Source: Sepioteuthis lessoniana
Taxonomy: Eukaryota; Mollusca; Cephalopoda; Myopsida; Loliginidae
NCBI GenBank assembly: GCA_963585895.1
Contig: OY757939.1
Span: 39,226,956 to 39,290,955, forward strand
Direction of reading: 5' to 3'
Length of the DNA: 64,000 nt
The translations under genes were made by a program, and so were the position numbers. Of this stretch, positions 40,405-52,670 are shown in pieces; within the stretch, counting starts at the first letter, position 1; every line of letters starts with the position of its first letter. The notes beneath the pieces were generated by a model, which saw nothing but the letters and a program-made list of their open reading frames with translations, did no database searches and was not told the DNA's origin.

Positions 40405-41029
40405 CTTGCGTTTTAAAGCAGCATAAGCGATAATTTTAAATGGTAAGTTATCCCCATTTGGTAGAGCAGTCCGATACCGTTTCATTTTCTTTCGTTCAGC
40501 GAATTCCGTGAGCAGCTTCGATGGCTCTGAGGCCTAGTTTCAAATAATACATCAGAACTGCCGGTCTATGGGAAATATTTGTGATTACTTGTTATATTGT
40601 TTCCACGTGCAGAACTATTTATGATGAATTAACAAGGATATATTTATTCCTTGAGCAAAACCTAATAGAATGAGTATAAAAATTACATGGGATATTGAAA
40701 GAGTAAAATAAGGATGTGTGTGAAGAAATGTCCTTAGCGTATGTACGTGTAAGAGAGATGGAATTTTGAGTAAAGACTTTAATATTTAAGAAGTGTATTG
40801 TTCTATGGTGTCGTGTTCAATTAGACATAATGCTTGTTGAGGGCGATAATTTTCCCTGTCTCGAACGACAGAATCTTGTCTGGTGTCGGGGCATGCCCTG
40901 CAGAAGAAGAAGCTTTGACTTTTGCGCACCCTTCCTATATACAAGGTTTGACAAAGCCACCTAGTGTGCATTAGTAGAATTAGACAAGAGAAGTGATAAC
41001 CTTTTGTCTTTTATATTTCCGGGCTACTG
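40405..41029. other. Unassigned sequence
   Basis: No gene or repeat recognised. Confidence 0.5.
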
Positions 41030-41130
41030 TTTCGACAGACCACAGACTGAAAAGGAAAGTAAGCAGAAATACTTGGATCATGCAAGAGAACTGAAAAAAA
41101 ACCCTGTGAAACATGAAGGTAGTCCCTACT
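41030..41130 (+). mobile_element. RLE-LINE fragment
   Basis: gacagaccacagactgaaaa, ggatcatgcaagagaactga and aaacatgaaggtagtcccta match the DHR.K...KYLD.AR.LK block. Very short. Confidence 0.5.
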
Positions 41131-41179
41131 TATTGGAATTTACACGTTAAGAACACGTTCTCCAACAAGAATATGATCA

Positions 41180-42230
41180 AGTTGGTTATGGCTGCAGAAT
41201 ACACCGAATACATCTCTGCAGCGGGGTAAGTGTCCTCCAACGAATGTCCTTGATATGACACTAAAAATCTGATGGTGAGGCTTCAGTGATGCTGGAGCTT
41301 TGGGGAAAGCAGAGTACCCTTTCATTGTCATCGCTCCCAGGTCCACTCTGGCCTGGAGTGGTAGCACCTGATAGGATCCTATCTTTTGGTCAAATAGAAC
41401 TGTTTGACATTTTAAACTATTGTTGCATACTCATATGCAGAATCATAACAACGCCACAATAAAGACGAGCGACACAGTTTTTTATTTGAAAGGGTTCGAA
41501 AGGGTTACTAAAGGTTTTATTGTGGGAGAGGTGAGTTGGAGGCTGAACAGAACTGCAACATATTGACACCCACTCTTATGGCCATAACAGCGTTTCTTTC
41601 CCGTTCTCTTGGGCTGCTCAGCCGGGGGCCTGGGATCCCAGCCTCTCTGGAACATGTTCCTCATTCCAGCATCTTCTCTCCAACTGCAACTGTACAATCG
41701 GGGGCTTGAGGGCCCCCTCTGGTGGGTGCTGGTTTTCTCTACCACATTCTTATCTCCAACTGACTCAAACTTCCTGTGCACCGAGTTATATTATTGTTTT
41801 ACACCCACTCAATCTCTTCCCATAACTAGCCAACGGAATATGCAACTTCTGCCGTCTTTGGAATGGCATGTTTGGCCGGGTCGGAGGTCAATATACAACA
41901 CTATGTACTTATGCTAAACTGAACTGTTAGAAATAGAACTGTTGATCATTTAACTGTGTGTAAACAAAAACTATGCACTAATGCTAAACTGAATTGTTTG
42001 AAATAGAATTCTTTCATCATTTAAATGTGTGTAAATAAAAGTCTGACATTTAATTGAATTGTTAGTGATACATAGCAATATTTGAAAACATTAAACTGTG
42101 TGCAAACAAATGATTAATAGTAAATAGAATTATTCGTATTAAATAAGTAAAACCATTTCACTGTGTGCAAAAAAATGCGCTAAGGCTCATTTAAAAATGC
42201 TATCTGCAAAATGCTTAGAAATCATATATT
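41180..42230 (+). mobile_element. Element F interrupted by a solo LTR
   Basis: Sense 5' domain (ggttatggctgcagaataca, gatggtgaggcttcagtgat, gtcatcgctcccaggtccac) up to 41420, continuing at 41901 with modules (actgaattgtttgaaataga) and the middle region (ttgaaaacattaaactgtgt). The split occurs inside ttaaactatgtacttatgct, restored when the LTR and one CTAT are removed. Confidence 0.75.
41421..41900 (-). mobile_element. Solo LTR with 4-bp TSD
   Basis: 480 bp, begins TGTTGCATAC and ends ATACAACA, flanked by ctat (41417-41420 and 41901-41904). On the minus strand it has aataaaacc and aaataaaaaactg signals followed by tgtgtcgctcgtctttattg, the order expected for R/U5. It is less AT-rich than its surroundings. 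No internal retrotransposon region remains. Confidence 0.7.
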
Positions 42231-42232
42231 CA

Positions 42233-43138
<906 letters not shown>

Positions 43139-43192
<54 letters not shown>
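43139..43192. repeat. (GT)n microsatellite
   Basis: About 26 uninterrupted GT units next to mariner-1 copy C. Confidence 0.95.
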
Positions 43193-43197
<5 letters not shown>

Positions 43198-43246
43198 GGA
43201 TCTGGCATTAAATGACCAACAATGATTGATATGCCATAAAACTAAA
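43193..43246 (+). mobile_element. Element F/SINE-A tail only
   Basis: aaaaggatctggcattaaat, gattgatatgccataaaact and aaaccaaaa. The isolated tail directly follows a microsatellite. Confidence 0.6.
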
Positions 43247-43249
43247 CCA

Positions 43250-43464
43250 AAAAAAGAAAGAACAACCAGAATAATGTCTTCACTCGGTTGTGTTCTCCGC
43301 CAACAAGAATAATGTCTTCACTTGATCGATCTTCCTCTTTCGTTGTGTTTTTATGTTTGGCTGGTATATTCACCTTAAAAAAATTTGCATAAGCCACTCT
43401 CACAACTTCTCCTCGCTGAAGACCGCGTTTTATTTTAAATTGCGGTGTTTGAGCGGCCACGTTT

Positions 43465-43514
<50 letters not shown>

Positions 43515-43620
43515 GCGTACCTCTTATATTGCACACCAGGCATAAACGTGCTTGCTTTGTCACATAGGGTAAGTCAACTTCTCTTCTACAGTACTCTGGA
43601 CTCTTCTAAAAATGGAGAAG
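43250..43620 (-). repeat. LTR-like, related to H
   Basis: Minus strand: tggtgtgcaatataagaggt (TATA-like), an (AG)n run, then two AATAAAA signals (near 43464 and 43428). A ~38-bp unit with aagaataatgtcttcac is duplicated at the left end. Termini unresolved. Confidence 0.4.
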
Positions 43621-43804
43621 AGAGAAACTAGGACCATTGGTCCAAAAGACTAGGAAGTTGATGACGATTGAAAAGGCCATACACTCTAGAGGTGAGACAA
43701 ACTGACTCTCTGTGTCAAGAAAAGACGGAGGAAGAAGACTCGCTAACATTGAAGATAGCGTGGATGCAACATTCCAGGATGCTCGAAGAATATACACAAA
43801 ATAG

Positions 43805-44255
43805 CTTACCCAGTTGGCTGGGGCTGTAGAAGACGCTGACTGGACCTCTGCAGTGGGGTAGGACTTCCTCAACGAGTGTCCTAGATATGACACTAAACAA
43901 TCTGATGGTGAGGTTCCGGTAATGCTGTAACTTTGGGGAATGCAGAGTACCCCTTCAGTGCCATCGCTCCCAGGTCCACTCTGGCCCAGAGGGGTAACAC
44001 CTGATAGGGTCCTATCTATGGGTCAAATAGAACTAAAATGTGTACTTATGCAAAACTGAAATGCTTGAAATAAAACTGTTTTGACATGTAAACTGCGTCC
44101 TTGTGCCAAACTGAATTATTTGAAATAGAAATGTTTTTGACTTTAAAACTGTATTTAGTCTAGACTGAGTTGTTTGAAATAGAACTGTTTTGACATTTAA
44201 CTGTGTGTCAACAAAAACTATACTGATACTAAACTGAATTGTTTGAATTAAGACA
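43805..44255 (+). mobile_element. Element F
   Basis: Sense 5' domain (cccagttggctggggctgta to cctatctatgggtcaaatag) then four modules (actgaattatttgaaataga and variants). The tail is lost; it joins the RLE-LINE fragment at gaattgtttgaattaagaca. Confidence 0.75.
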
Positions 44256-45135
44256 TGAATACGCAGGGAATAGCAAGTGTATATTATGTGGCGAGAGAGA
44301 TGAAACAGTTAATTATATAATAAGCAAATGCACCAAACTGACGCAAAATGAATACAAGAGTAGCCATGACTGAGCAGGAGAGGTAATCTACTCGGAATTG
44401 TGCAAGAAGTTAAAATTTGACCGAGCTGACACATGGTATATGCAAAAACAGAATCTATCTAAAAAAAAAAAAGAAAGAAAAAAAAAAGACTCACAAAATT
44501 CTCTTGAATTTTTTGATAAAAACTGATCTTTCAATTCCGACTAGAAAACCAAAACTAGTTTTGATTAACAAGAAGAAGCGAACATATCAACCAGTAACCC
44601 TCACTGTTCCAGAACTTCAATAAAGGAAAGCAAAAAATTGAATACTTGGACCTTGCCAGAAAACTAAAAAGGTGGAACACGAAAGTCACGGTAATACCAA
44701 TCATAGTTGGAGCACTTGGAACAGACCCAAAGAGCCTGAGGAAGAACTAGAGTGGCTAAAAATCAGTGCAAGAATAGAGACTTCAGACCACAACACTGCT
44801 GAGATTGACAAGGACGTTAAGAAGAATCCTGGAGAACTGAAAAGATTTACTATCACACGGACCACAGAGTAAAAAGAAAGGAAAACGAAAAGAGAGACAA
44901 AAACATGGATCTTGCCTGAAAGCTGAAAAAGCTGTGGAACACGAAGATGACGGTGATGCCTGTTGTAGTTGGTACACTCGGAACGGTCCCCAAAGGCCGG
45001 GAAAATAGATTGGGGTGAAAGTCGAAATATGAAGAAGAATCGAGACTGTTAAGATCGGCTTGAATACTGAGAAGAGTCCTGGAGATCTGATAAGACTTGC
45101 TATCACTCGGACTTCAATGAAAAGCATCAGATACT
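44256..45135 (+). mobile_element. RLE-LINE 3' part with partial internal duplication
   Basis: Starts with a readable zinc-knuckle-like block KCILCGERDETVNYIISKC (Tyr where His is usual) and YKSSHD, then ELCKKLKFDRADTWYM. Later come IEYLDLARKLKRWNTKVTVI and TRTT. From about 44868 the DHRVK...KLKKLWNTKMTVMPV region starts again and runs to LR and FIRTSM-type text, so this copy has a partial tandem duplication or two fused fragments. Multiple frameshifts. Confidence 0.7.
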
Positions 45136-45831
45136 CGCAAGGTATAAAATAATGAATTCGTAGGTAGTCCTTAGATGAAGATATGAAATAAGCTTTGTTG
45201 TAACGGAAATAGTTTTGATACACCATAATGTGTGACCTCAAAGTAATTATTTGCGTTCTGATAAAATATTCATAACCAATGTTTTTTTTTCTTTGGAGTT
45301 ATGAAGTGGGGGGGGCTTTAGAGACAGGGAGAGAGAGAATTAATAAGTAAATGAGTAAGAGAGTGAGTGTGTGAGTGTGTGAAAGGCAAAAATAATATAA
45401 AACTTTTAACAAAAGAAGACTTTTCAGATCTGTACTGAAGTTCACACGCATACACAAAAACGCATAACATTAAAATAATGAGAAAGTGTTATTTGTCGTC
45501 AGGCTCCTGCGGAAATGGGTGGAGTTCGAGCCCGACTAAAATTCAGGGGATTTTTTAAAGCAGAAAAGTAGTCTCCATTTGTATGACAGACGCCAGGCAA
45601 TCTTCCTCGTAATCGACTGAACGAATTTTTTTTCCTAAATTACAAAAGTTATTGGAATAAACCACACTTTTTAGTAAAAAATGATTTTTTAAGATGTTGG
45701 CGTTTGAATCTTTTGTTTTTAGCTTTGTCATAAACACAATCACATCTATGAAAATGAAACGACTGTATATAGTTGTGTGGGAAAATAGTAGATTTTGGTG
45801 AATCTGACAAGATGATAAAAATAATTGGAAA
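45136..45831. other. Unassigned sequence
   Basis: Includes a GA/GT-rich stretch (45320-45380). No gene recognised. Confidence 0.5.
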
Positions 45832-46002
45832 AGTGGATAAATCAAACATTTACAACGGGTTTAGTAGTAATATTTCGTTCTTGTTTGATACTTATTAGAA
45901 ATATTTCGTTCGTTATTCAAGGAAGGAATTCTTCCTTGAATAAAGAATAAAATATTTCTATAAAACCCGTTGTAAGTGTTTGATTTATCCACTTTTCCAC
46001 TT
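45832..46002. mobile_element. Foldback element
   Basis: Outer arms aaaagtggataaatcaaaca and acaacgggttt are mirrored by aaacccgttgtaagtgtttg and atttatccactttt. The centre is a second palindrome (attcaaggaag-gaattcttccttgaat). About 170 bp in all, non-coding. Confidence 0.75.
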
Positions 46003-46474
46003 ATTTTTATCATATACTTGAGTATAAGTCGATTTTTGATTACAGGTCAGCAAAGCATGTTTTGAAGGGATTAATTTTTTTATTGCATTTAATCGTAACC
46101 CAGCAAAAATAACGCTCCATGACAGATTTTTATTAGACCAATGCACTTTAAATGCTCTCAGAGAATAAGGCAATTTCCAGTGCAATATATAACTTATTAC
46201 ATTTTTATAGGGACAACGTTCGTAATGAAGATAATTTTTTAATCATCCATATTCTCTATATAAAGGAGAATGATTAATTGATTGATTGAAAAAATATATA
46301 AGATTTATCAGATAAATTTTATATAACAAAAAAATAGGAAAATTCAATACAAAGTAGCAGTGTGCTAATATATTCGTAAGGTATTTGTGAGTGCAAGTGT
46401 GTATAATACAAATATTATACGAATGTAAGCGTATGTTGTTCGAATATACATGTGTTCGTCATTAAGACGGGAGG
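46003..46474. other. Unassigned AT-rich sequence
   Basis: No gene or repeat recognised. Confidence 0.5.
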
Positions 46475-46737
46475 TTAAAAGGTAATAAGTCCTATCACGC
46501 GTACATACACACACGCACATATATACATGTATAAGTGTGTGTATGTGTATGTAAGCGTAGTAACTAAAACGTACATAGCAGCGAAGTATATGTCTGCCCG
46601 CAAGCTGAATGTGTGTGTCCACATGTATGAGATGGTGTTGACGTCCATGGAAAGTTTAATATATTGAAGAATGGTAAATGTGCGAATTTCATTAGGACTA
46701 TGAATATATTTCTGTTGGCTGTTAGTTTTTCCCATTT
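46475..46737 (-). CDS. Candidate first exon or gag-like start, MGKTNS
   Basis: Minus-strand ATG near 46737 in a good context (ccgaaaATGGg) opens MGKTNSQQKYIHSPNEIR and stays open to about 46475. MGKTNS fits the N-myristoylation pattern (Gly2, Ser6). The second half crosses a TG/TA-rich microsatellite-like region (TYTYTHLYMYICACVYV), so only the first ~40 codons are credible. Alternatives are the start of an LTR-element gag or chance. No homology recognised. Confidence 0.2.
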
Positions 46738-47160
46738 TCGGTTGCGTGAGTGAAGCTGTGTGAGACGAATCTCTGTGACTGGATGGCGAATGTGTGCGAA
46801 ATCTGTCAAGCTGAGAGTGAGAGTGAAAGAACGAAAAAGCAAAAGAGAAAGATGCTCTTGAATGTACGGAATATATAAGTAACCTAGTCACGTGACCGGC
46901 TCCAAACGCAAGATTCATTTTTGCGCGGGAAGTTCCCTTGAGATTCCCAACGCACGGACTTAGTTGCAGACACTGGCACGTGACTAGTCTGTCCAGTCAG
47001 GTTCCTGAAACTATTTAATCTATTTTGGCGCCTTACTATTTTGTTTCGAGAACAAGTGAGTTTTTGGATCCTGTTTTCTAGAACTTTCACTCCACGTGCT
47101 CTTCGTCGACTGTCTAAAGTATAGGAGTATAAATCCAATAGTTTCTTGAGTTTTTTAGCA
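46738..47160 (-). promoter_or_regulatory. Promoter-like or LTR-like region
   Basis: Two CACGTG boxes (within gtcacgtgac near 46890-46900 and gcacgtgac near 46977-46985), a TATA-like ttatatattcc (complement near 46867-46878), and CT-rich leader sequence before the ATG at 46737. The stretch is less AT-rich than its surroundings. Could equally be LTR plus leader of a retrotransposon. Confidence 0.3.
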
Positions 47161-47179
47161 CACAGTTATGTCAGAGTGG

Positions 47180-47372
47180 GTGGAAAAGTTCATAAGCTGA
47201 AAAGTTCATGTGATGTTGTTGAAGACTTCTTTTGCCAGCGGGATTCAAGCACCGCAACACCTATGAAAGAAGTGTAGACAGCTAGGGAGACAATGTTGAA
47301 AGATAAGCCTCATTTAGTCACAAACCATGAAAATATCTTGATCAACTAATGAACTTTTCAGCTGACCCTCAT
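47180..47372 (+). mobile_element. mariner-3 deletion derivative
   Basis: Left end gtggaaaagttcataagctg and right end atgaacttttcagctgaccc are imperfect inverted repeats. Between them is transposase C-terminal text (FKHRNTYERSVDS-like, equivalent to ALQHQ*KKCV at 34.1 kb). About 190 bp. Confidence 0.55.
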
Positions 47373-47384
47373 ATGATATAAAGT

Positions 47385-47740
47385 AGTCCTAAAACAAATA
47401 ATTTACGCACCGTGGTATGATTTCAAGTATTCCTATCAAATACGTGTATTTTATATACAATCATATGGTTTCAAGTGACTTTTTCCTATTTAATGATATT
47501 CTTATCGAATACGAATCATTTTTATATAGATCTATTTGATCCCGAAATGGAACCTATCAGCTACTATCACTCCGGGCCTAAGTGGACCTAGGAGTAATGG
47601 TATTGAAGGGATACTTCATTCTTCCCTCACCTCTTGAACTGGAACCTGACCATCAGATGCAGTTAAGTCTCATAACCAGGACATCCCTTTAGGAGGGTGT
47701 CTTACCCCTCTACAGAGGTACAATCAGTGAATTTGTAGGA
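47385..47740 (-). mobile_element. Element F, module-poor subtype
   Basis: Antisense middle (tatgatttcaagtattccta) and 5' domain (tgatcccgaaatggaaccta, ccatcagatgcagttaagtc, gtcttacccctctacagagg). Confidence 0.65.
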
Positions 47741-47929
47741 GGTTATATTGTGTTTTTGATGTTTAATTTCCATTTTGTAGTGGTATATTTAATTTGTTTT
47801 TATATGTGGCTGCGTGTTCATATCATGTCGGGTCACCATTTATAGCGATGGGGATGACATTATTATTATTAGTAGTAGTATTAGGTTTTTGGTTTAAGGT
47901 TTAAGTTGGTTTTGTTGGTATTACTTTGG

Positions 47930-48030
47930 TTGCGTTGGTATTTCGTTGGTAGCGTTGGTAATTCGTTGGTAGCGTTGGTATTTCGTTGGTAGCGTTGGCA
48001 ATTCGTTGGTATCGTTGGTATTTCGTTGGT
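47930..48030. repeat. 20-bp tandem repeat, five units
   Basis: Units of cgttggtatttcgttggtag with alternation tatttcg/taattcg/caattcg. Directly abuts LTR-like repeat H copy 3. Confidence 0.9.
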
Positions 48031-48516
48031 TGTTATCCCCTCGCTAAATGTTGATGGAAAATAAAGGTAGTGGAGAAGAACGAAGACGTCGTTAGGTTTT
48101 GTATCAAAGTTTTAATGGCAGCATGAAGTAAAGGGGTTTACACTGGTATGCTGCGAGGTCTCGTAGTAAAGGAAAGAAGATAGGAAGTTGTTAGAGTGTA
48201 TCATCTAATTGTTTTTAACTAGGATCCCTTGGTCTAGAAGAATAGACCCAAGGGGTCCATAGACTAGATGGCTCTCCTCATAATGGTTGATGCTGCTACT
48301 GCTATTCGGGAACAGACGTTAAGACGTCCGTTCCCGTTGAGGATTTTTGAGGGAGAGAGAGAGATTCGCGGGCTTTCTTCAATTTTTGGTGCTGCTAGGA
48401 AATATGGTTCCGGCTGAATTGGACAGGTCATCCTGATTGGGTGAAAATGTTCGGCGACTCTAACGGTCAAATTAAATTACACGCCAAACAAAAAATACAA
48501 GTTTCTTTCTGCTACA
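48031..48516 (-). mobile_element. LTR-like repeat H, copy 3
   Basis: Minus strand starts TGTAGCAGAAAGAAACTTG and ends gggataaca; 486 bp, close to copy 1 (491 bp). Internal palindrome gacccaagggg/ccttggtct. A purine tract (complement of ccccccttctt, about 48575-48586) lies just outside, as a polypurine tract would, but no target duplication is seen. Confidence 0.5.
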
Positions 48517-48586
48517 AATTCTAAGCTCTGTCGACAGAGTTTGAGAGATAACTATAAAAAGCTAATCAACACTTCCCCCCTTCTTA

Positions 48587-49499
48587 AAAATCAATTTGGA
48601 ATATTGTTACAAGAACCCAACGGGTAAATTCGATATCTAGTTAGTTATGTTTTAATTTCAGCCTAACAAAATTTTTACTCACGTGTATTAACAATTGTTT
48701 TTTTCAAAATTCGACCAGTACACGAGTATACACGGTACATATCACTAAGAAGTTGATACACTTATTTGAACCACACATGAATGTGTGTCTTGGAGGGAGT
48801 AGGGAGGGGTGATGGAATAATTTCTACAGGTTCTTCATATCCCTTTTTATGTAGTTAACACCCAGTGATATATAATATATCCAATCTCCTCATTATTATC
48901 TGACGTCTTTCTTCAGCAACATCAACACCTTGGCAACAATTTCAACAACACTCATGCGCATATACCCATACGTGCATACAGACACACGAGCCCACACGCA
49001 CACACAGACACAAGAACAGAAATATAGGCTACACAGCCATTGTTTGTAAGTTTCCTTGATTGTCTCGACATGACGCGTTTTCTGTAGCTTCTGGCTATCC
49101 TAATGATACATTTAATCTATATCTCTAAGATTACTGTTTCAAAGGATTAACTGGATTTTGTTATACAATGCAAAATATTTCTATGATATACAATGTACAT
49201 GTACATGTGTGTGTGTGTAATTTTTTGCACCTTGTTCTAAAATTATTTTTTTAATAGGTACACAAGTAAAAGAGAGAATTTTTCTGTTCAAAGGAGCGAG
49301 ATTTGTGGATGGGTAATTGAAACTGGGGAAATTCCACTGTTTATTTGAAAACAACAAAATATGAGATTGTTAGTAGATTATCTAGGGATTGCATATGTAC
49401 CAAAATATCCGATACATAATTTATTGAATACAACTAAATGAAAAGAATAAATTAATGAATAAATAATAAACCTTCGTTGCCATTACTCCCAGTCCAACT
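48587..49499. other. Unassigned sequence
   Basis: Short AC- and GT-rich stretches (48965-49010, 49200-49220). No gene recognised. Confidence 0.5.
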
Positions 49500-50160
49500 C
49501 TTATCTATCTTGCCCAGTCGGCTGGGGCTGTAGAATCCACCAACTGCACCTCTGCAAAGGAGTAAGACCTCCCCCACCAATGAGTGTCCTAGATATGATA
49601 CTAAACAATCTGATGGTGAGGTTCCAGCAATGCTGGAGCTTTGGGGAATGCGGAGTACCTCTTCATTACCATTTCTCCCAGGTCCACTCTGGCCCGGGGT
49701 GGTAGCACCTGATAGGGCCCTATCAATGGGTTAAATAGAACTAACGGCATACTTATGCTAAACCGAATTGTTTGATTAAACTGAATAGCTTGGAAAAGAA
49801 ATGTGTTTGACAATTAAACCATACTTACATTTTAAATGGGGGCTTATGCTAAACTAAATTATTTGAAATAGAACAATTTTTTGACATTGAAACTGTATTT
49901 ACACAAAACTGAATTGTTTAACATAGAACTGTTTTGACATTTAACTGTGTGTAAACAAAACTGTACTTATACTAAACTGAATTAGCTGAATTAGAACTGC
50001 TTGGCTAAATGGAATAATTTGAAATAGAAATGTTTTTGACAATTAAACTGTGTACTCATGCTAAACTGAATTGTTTTAGATGGAACTGATTATTTACATG
50101 AACATGGATTTGGCATTAAATAACCGACAAATGTTGATATGCCATAAAACCCAACCAACC
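49500..50160 (+). mobile_element. Element F, nearly complete with tail
   Basis: cttgcccagtcggctggggc, full 5' domain to gggccctatcaatgggttaa, seven variable modules, and tail ggatttggcattaaataacc, atgttgatatgccataaaac and ccaaccaacc. Good reference copy. Confidence 0.8.
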
Positions 50161-50164
50161 AATC

Positions 50165-50960
50165 TTATCTATCGTATAACTGTTGGAGTCCCATTTATAG
50201 GTCAGATAAATCAGTTTGAAAATTATTAGCATTTGATTGGAATATACCATATAACTTAGAAATAAAGTTATTTTCATTAAGATTAGCTACTTGAAGCTAT
50301 AATTGTTTACTAAAGATTACAAATATTAGTTACTTGAAATCAAATAACTGTGCAAACAAATAATTATTATTAAATAGAAATAATTGCTTGAGACTATATA
50401 ATTATTAGTATTAGATGGAAATACGAAAAGCAATACAACTGTGAGAAAATTGTTTGTATTGTATTGGAATACTTGAAACCATACAACTGTGTACCAAAAC
50501 TCTTAAGAAACAAAGCCCAGTCAGCTGGGGTAATAGAATACACCAACTGCATCTCTGCAGAGAGGCAATACCCTACCTCCAACAAGTGTCCTGGATAGGA
50601 CATTAAATCGTCTGGTAACAAGGCTCCAGCCTTAAAGATTTAGGTAATATGGAGTACCCCTTCATTGCCATTGCTCCCAGGTCCACTCTGGTTCGAAATG
50701 GTTGCACCTGATTGGGTCCTATCTATGAATCAAATAGAACAAACTATGTACAAACAACTGACTGATGTTAAATTATGACTGTTATATAGCAATACTTAAA
50801 ACCATTTGTGTGTAAAAAAAGAGCTCAGACTCGATCAAAATGTTATTGACAAAACAAGTTTATACATATATATATCTTATATATATGTATAAACAGGATT
50901 CAGTATTAAATAACCTACAATGGTTGATATGCCATAAAATCCAACTAAATTAATCCTCTT
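50165..50960 (+). mobile_element. Element F copies, module-poor subtype
   Basis: 50165-50505 resembles the F middle region (gattggaatataccatataa, gatggaaatacgaaaagcaa). 50508-50960 has the 5' domain (cccagtcagctggggtaata), middle (aaaccatttgtgtgtaaaaa) and tail (gttgatatgccataaaatcc). Confidence 0.65.
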
Positions 50961-51755
50961 AAGAAACAACTTCACAAGATGTAAATATGAATGTACAATG
51001 AGTGAAATTCTCTAAAATCTAGGCATAAAATAACCCTAAAAGGCTTTACTTACCATTAAAATCAATCAGTCAATCAATTAACAAATGAATGAAACTCTTA
51101 AAAAATATTTTAGTTGATATTTTTTCATGAAAATAATTGCCCTTTTAGTAACTTGGTGTACTTTATTGTTAAACTGTAGCAGGAATTAGATTTATTTCCC
51201 ACTGGTAGATGAGTTCTCGCACAGAAGTAAATTGGTTGAACTGAACCATCAAATCAGCCGGCAGAAGACTACCAAAAGCCGAGCCTTCTGTGAGGGAGAG
51301 AAAAAAGTGAATTCGGTTTCTTTTACCAGGAACCACTGTGTAGTTAACATGACAAAAACTGTTACTCGCCAACTAGGCTAATGGTTCAATAAACACACAC
51401 ACATGTACACATATATACTTTCTTTACCAACGAGGCAATACAAACTTTTGTACTCACTAAAGGGACACCTCATGGAATAACCAGAAACTCATCCAAACAT
51501 AACTACGTTGTGTAAAAGGATTAAGTTGTCGTTGTCAACTTTCCAACTTTCCAACGACCTTAATCCCTATTTACAAAACAGCACAACTTTTTCCCTTGAT
51601 TGTTGTAGAGAATTGCCCCACCCCCACTGAAATTTATCTAAAATGTATATATAAGGGTAATACTTAAATTCACAGTCCAAATAAAACAAATTTTCAGTCA
51701 TTTTGTTTCTTTTTTTATTGAATCATTACAGATGAATCCCAAAATGCCAGAACTT
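50961..51755. other. Unassigned sequence
   Basis: Contains ccattaaaatcaatcagtca near 51053, similar to text at 11178. No gene recognised. Confidence 0.45.
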
Positions 51756-51759
51756 GCTA

Positions 51760-52185
51760 GCCCAGTTGTTTAAGGCTTGTAGAATACACTGATTGCATCT
51801 CTGCAGAGGGATACAACCATCCCAATGAGTGTGCTGGATATAGCACGAAACAATCTGATAGTGAGGCTCCAGTAATATTGGAGCTTTGGGGTATGGGAAT
51901 ACCTTTTCATTGCCATCGCACATTGGTTCACTCTGGCCAAGGGTGGTAGCACCTGATAGGGTCCTATCTATGGGTCAAATAGAACTATTTGACACTTAAA
52001 CTGTGCGCCAACAAATGACTTATGCAAAATTGAATTGGTAGAATTAGAACTGTTTGATCATTTGACTGTGTGTATCTACACAATGCGTTTACAAATCATA
52101 CATTTTATATATATATATGAAAAAACAGGATTTGGTATTAATTAACCAACAAAGGTTGATATGCCATAAAACCAAACCAAATCAA
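51760..52185 (+). mobile_element. Element F, short
   Basis: 5' domain (gcccagttgtttaaggcttg, gatagtgaggctccagtaat), one module and tail (aggatttggtattaattaac, gttgatatgccataaaacca). Confidence 0.7.
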
Positions 52186-52257
52186 ACCAGAACTTGCAGA
52201 TAGATAGGGTATAGGTGAGAAACTGACAGTCACAAAGCACCATAGACTCTGTTTAGG

Positions 52258-52497
52258 TTTGTATGGCTTTATTGTTTTAATGGGATATCAAACTTTGTGG
52301 ATTATTTAATGCCAAAGGCATTTTGTAAAAGAACAGAATTAGTACTATTTAACTCATAGCAAGGGGCCTAGATGGGTTCATGCCTTTCCCTTGGATATTT
52401 GTTCAAAAGTGAATGTAATCACACAGCTGGAGTTAAAATTGAATTACTATGATATCTCAATTCAACACATTAGCCACCACACCATGGAGACTCCTTC
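52258..52497 (-). mobile_element. SINE-A
   Basis: Antisense tail (gggatatcaaactttgtgga), core (actcatagcaaggggcctag, catgcctttcccttgg) and degraded head (cacattagccaccacaccat). Confidence 0.7.
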
Positions 52498-52580
52498 TAT
52501 TGACTGTATTTCTATGTAATCCTAACTTATACATATATATATATATATATACAAAAATTAACTTAAATCGTGAGTCGGAA

Positions 52581-52622
52581 TTCTCCTACTAAAGTTTCGC
52601 CTCAACGGATCATCAGGGAGTT
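52581..52622 (-). ncRNA. Hammerhead ribozyme candidate, minus strand
   Basis: Mirror of the plus-strand motif: CTGATGA (complement of 52610-52616), GAAAC (complement of 52594-52598), GTA (complement of 52587-52589), helix I CTCC/GGAG. Helix II is tcc-gttga-ggc, giving two C-G pairs; a canonical GTCC/GGAC helix would need one extra base on each side, suggesting a decayed ancestor. Confidence 0.6.
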
Positions 52623-52628
52623 TAGCTA

Positions 52629-52670
52629 AACTCCCTGATGATCTGTTGAGGTGAAACTTTAGTAGGAGAA
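52629..52670 (+). ncRNA. Hammerhead ribozyme candidate, plus strand
   Basis: CTCC (52631-52634), CTGATGA (52635-52641), a short helix II region (52642-52652, tctgttgaggt), GAAA (52653-52656), AC-ttta-GT as minimal helix III (656-657 with 662-663), A at position 17 (52664, a GUA site), then GGAG (52665-52668) pairing with CTCC. This is the type I layout with a very short helix III known from Penelope-like elements and metazoan retrozymes. Helix II is weak (C-G, T-G pairs with a T.T mismatch at the core), so activity is uncertain. Confidence 0.6.
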
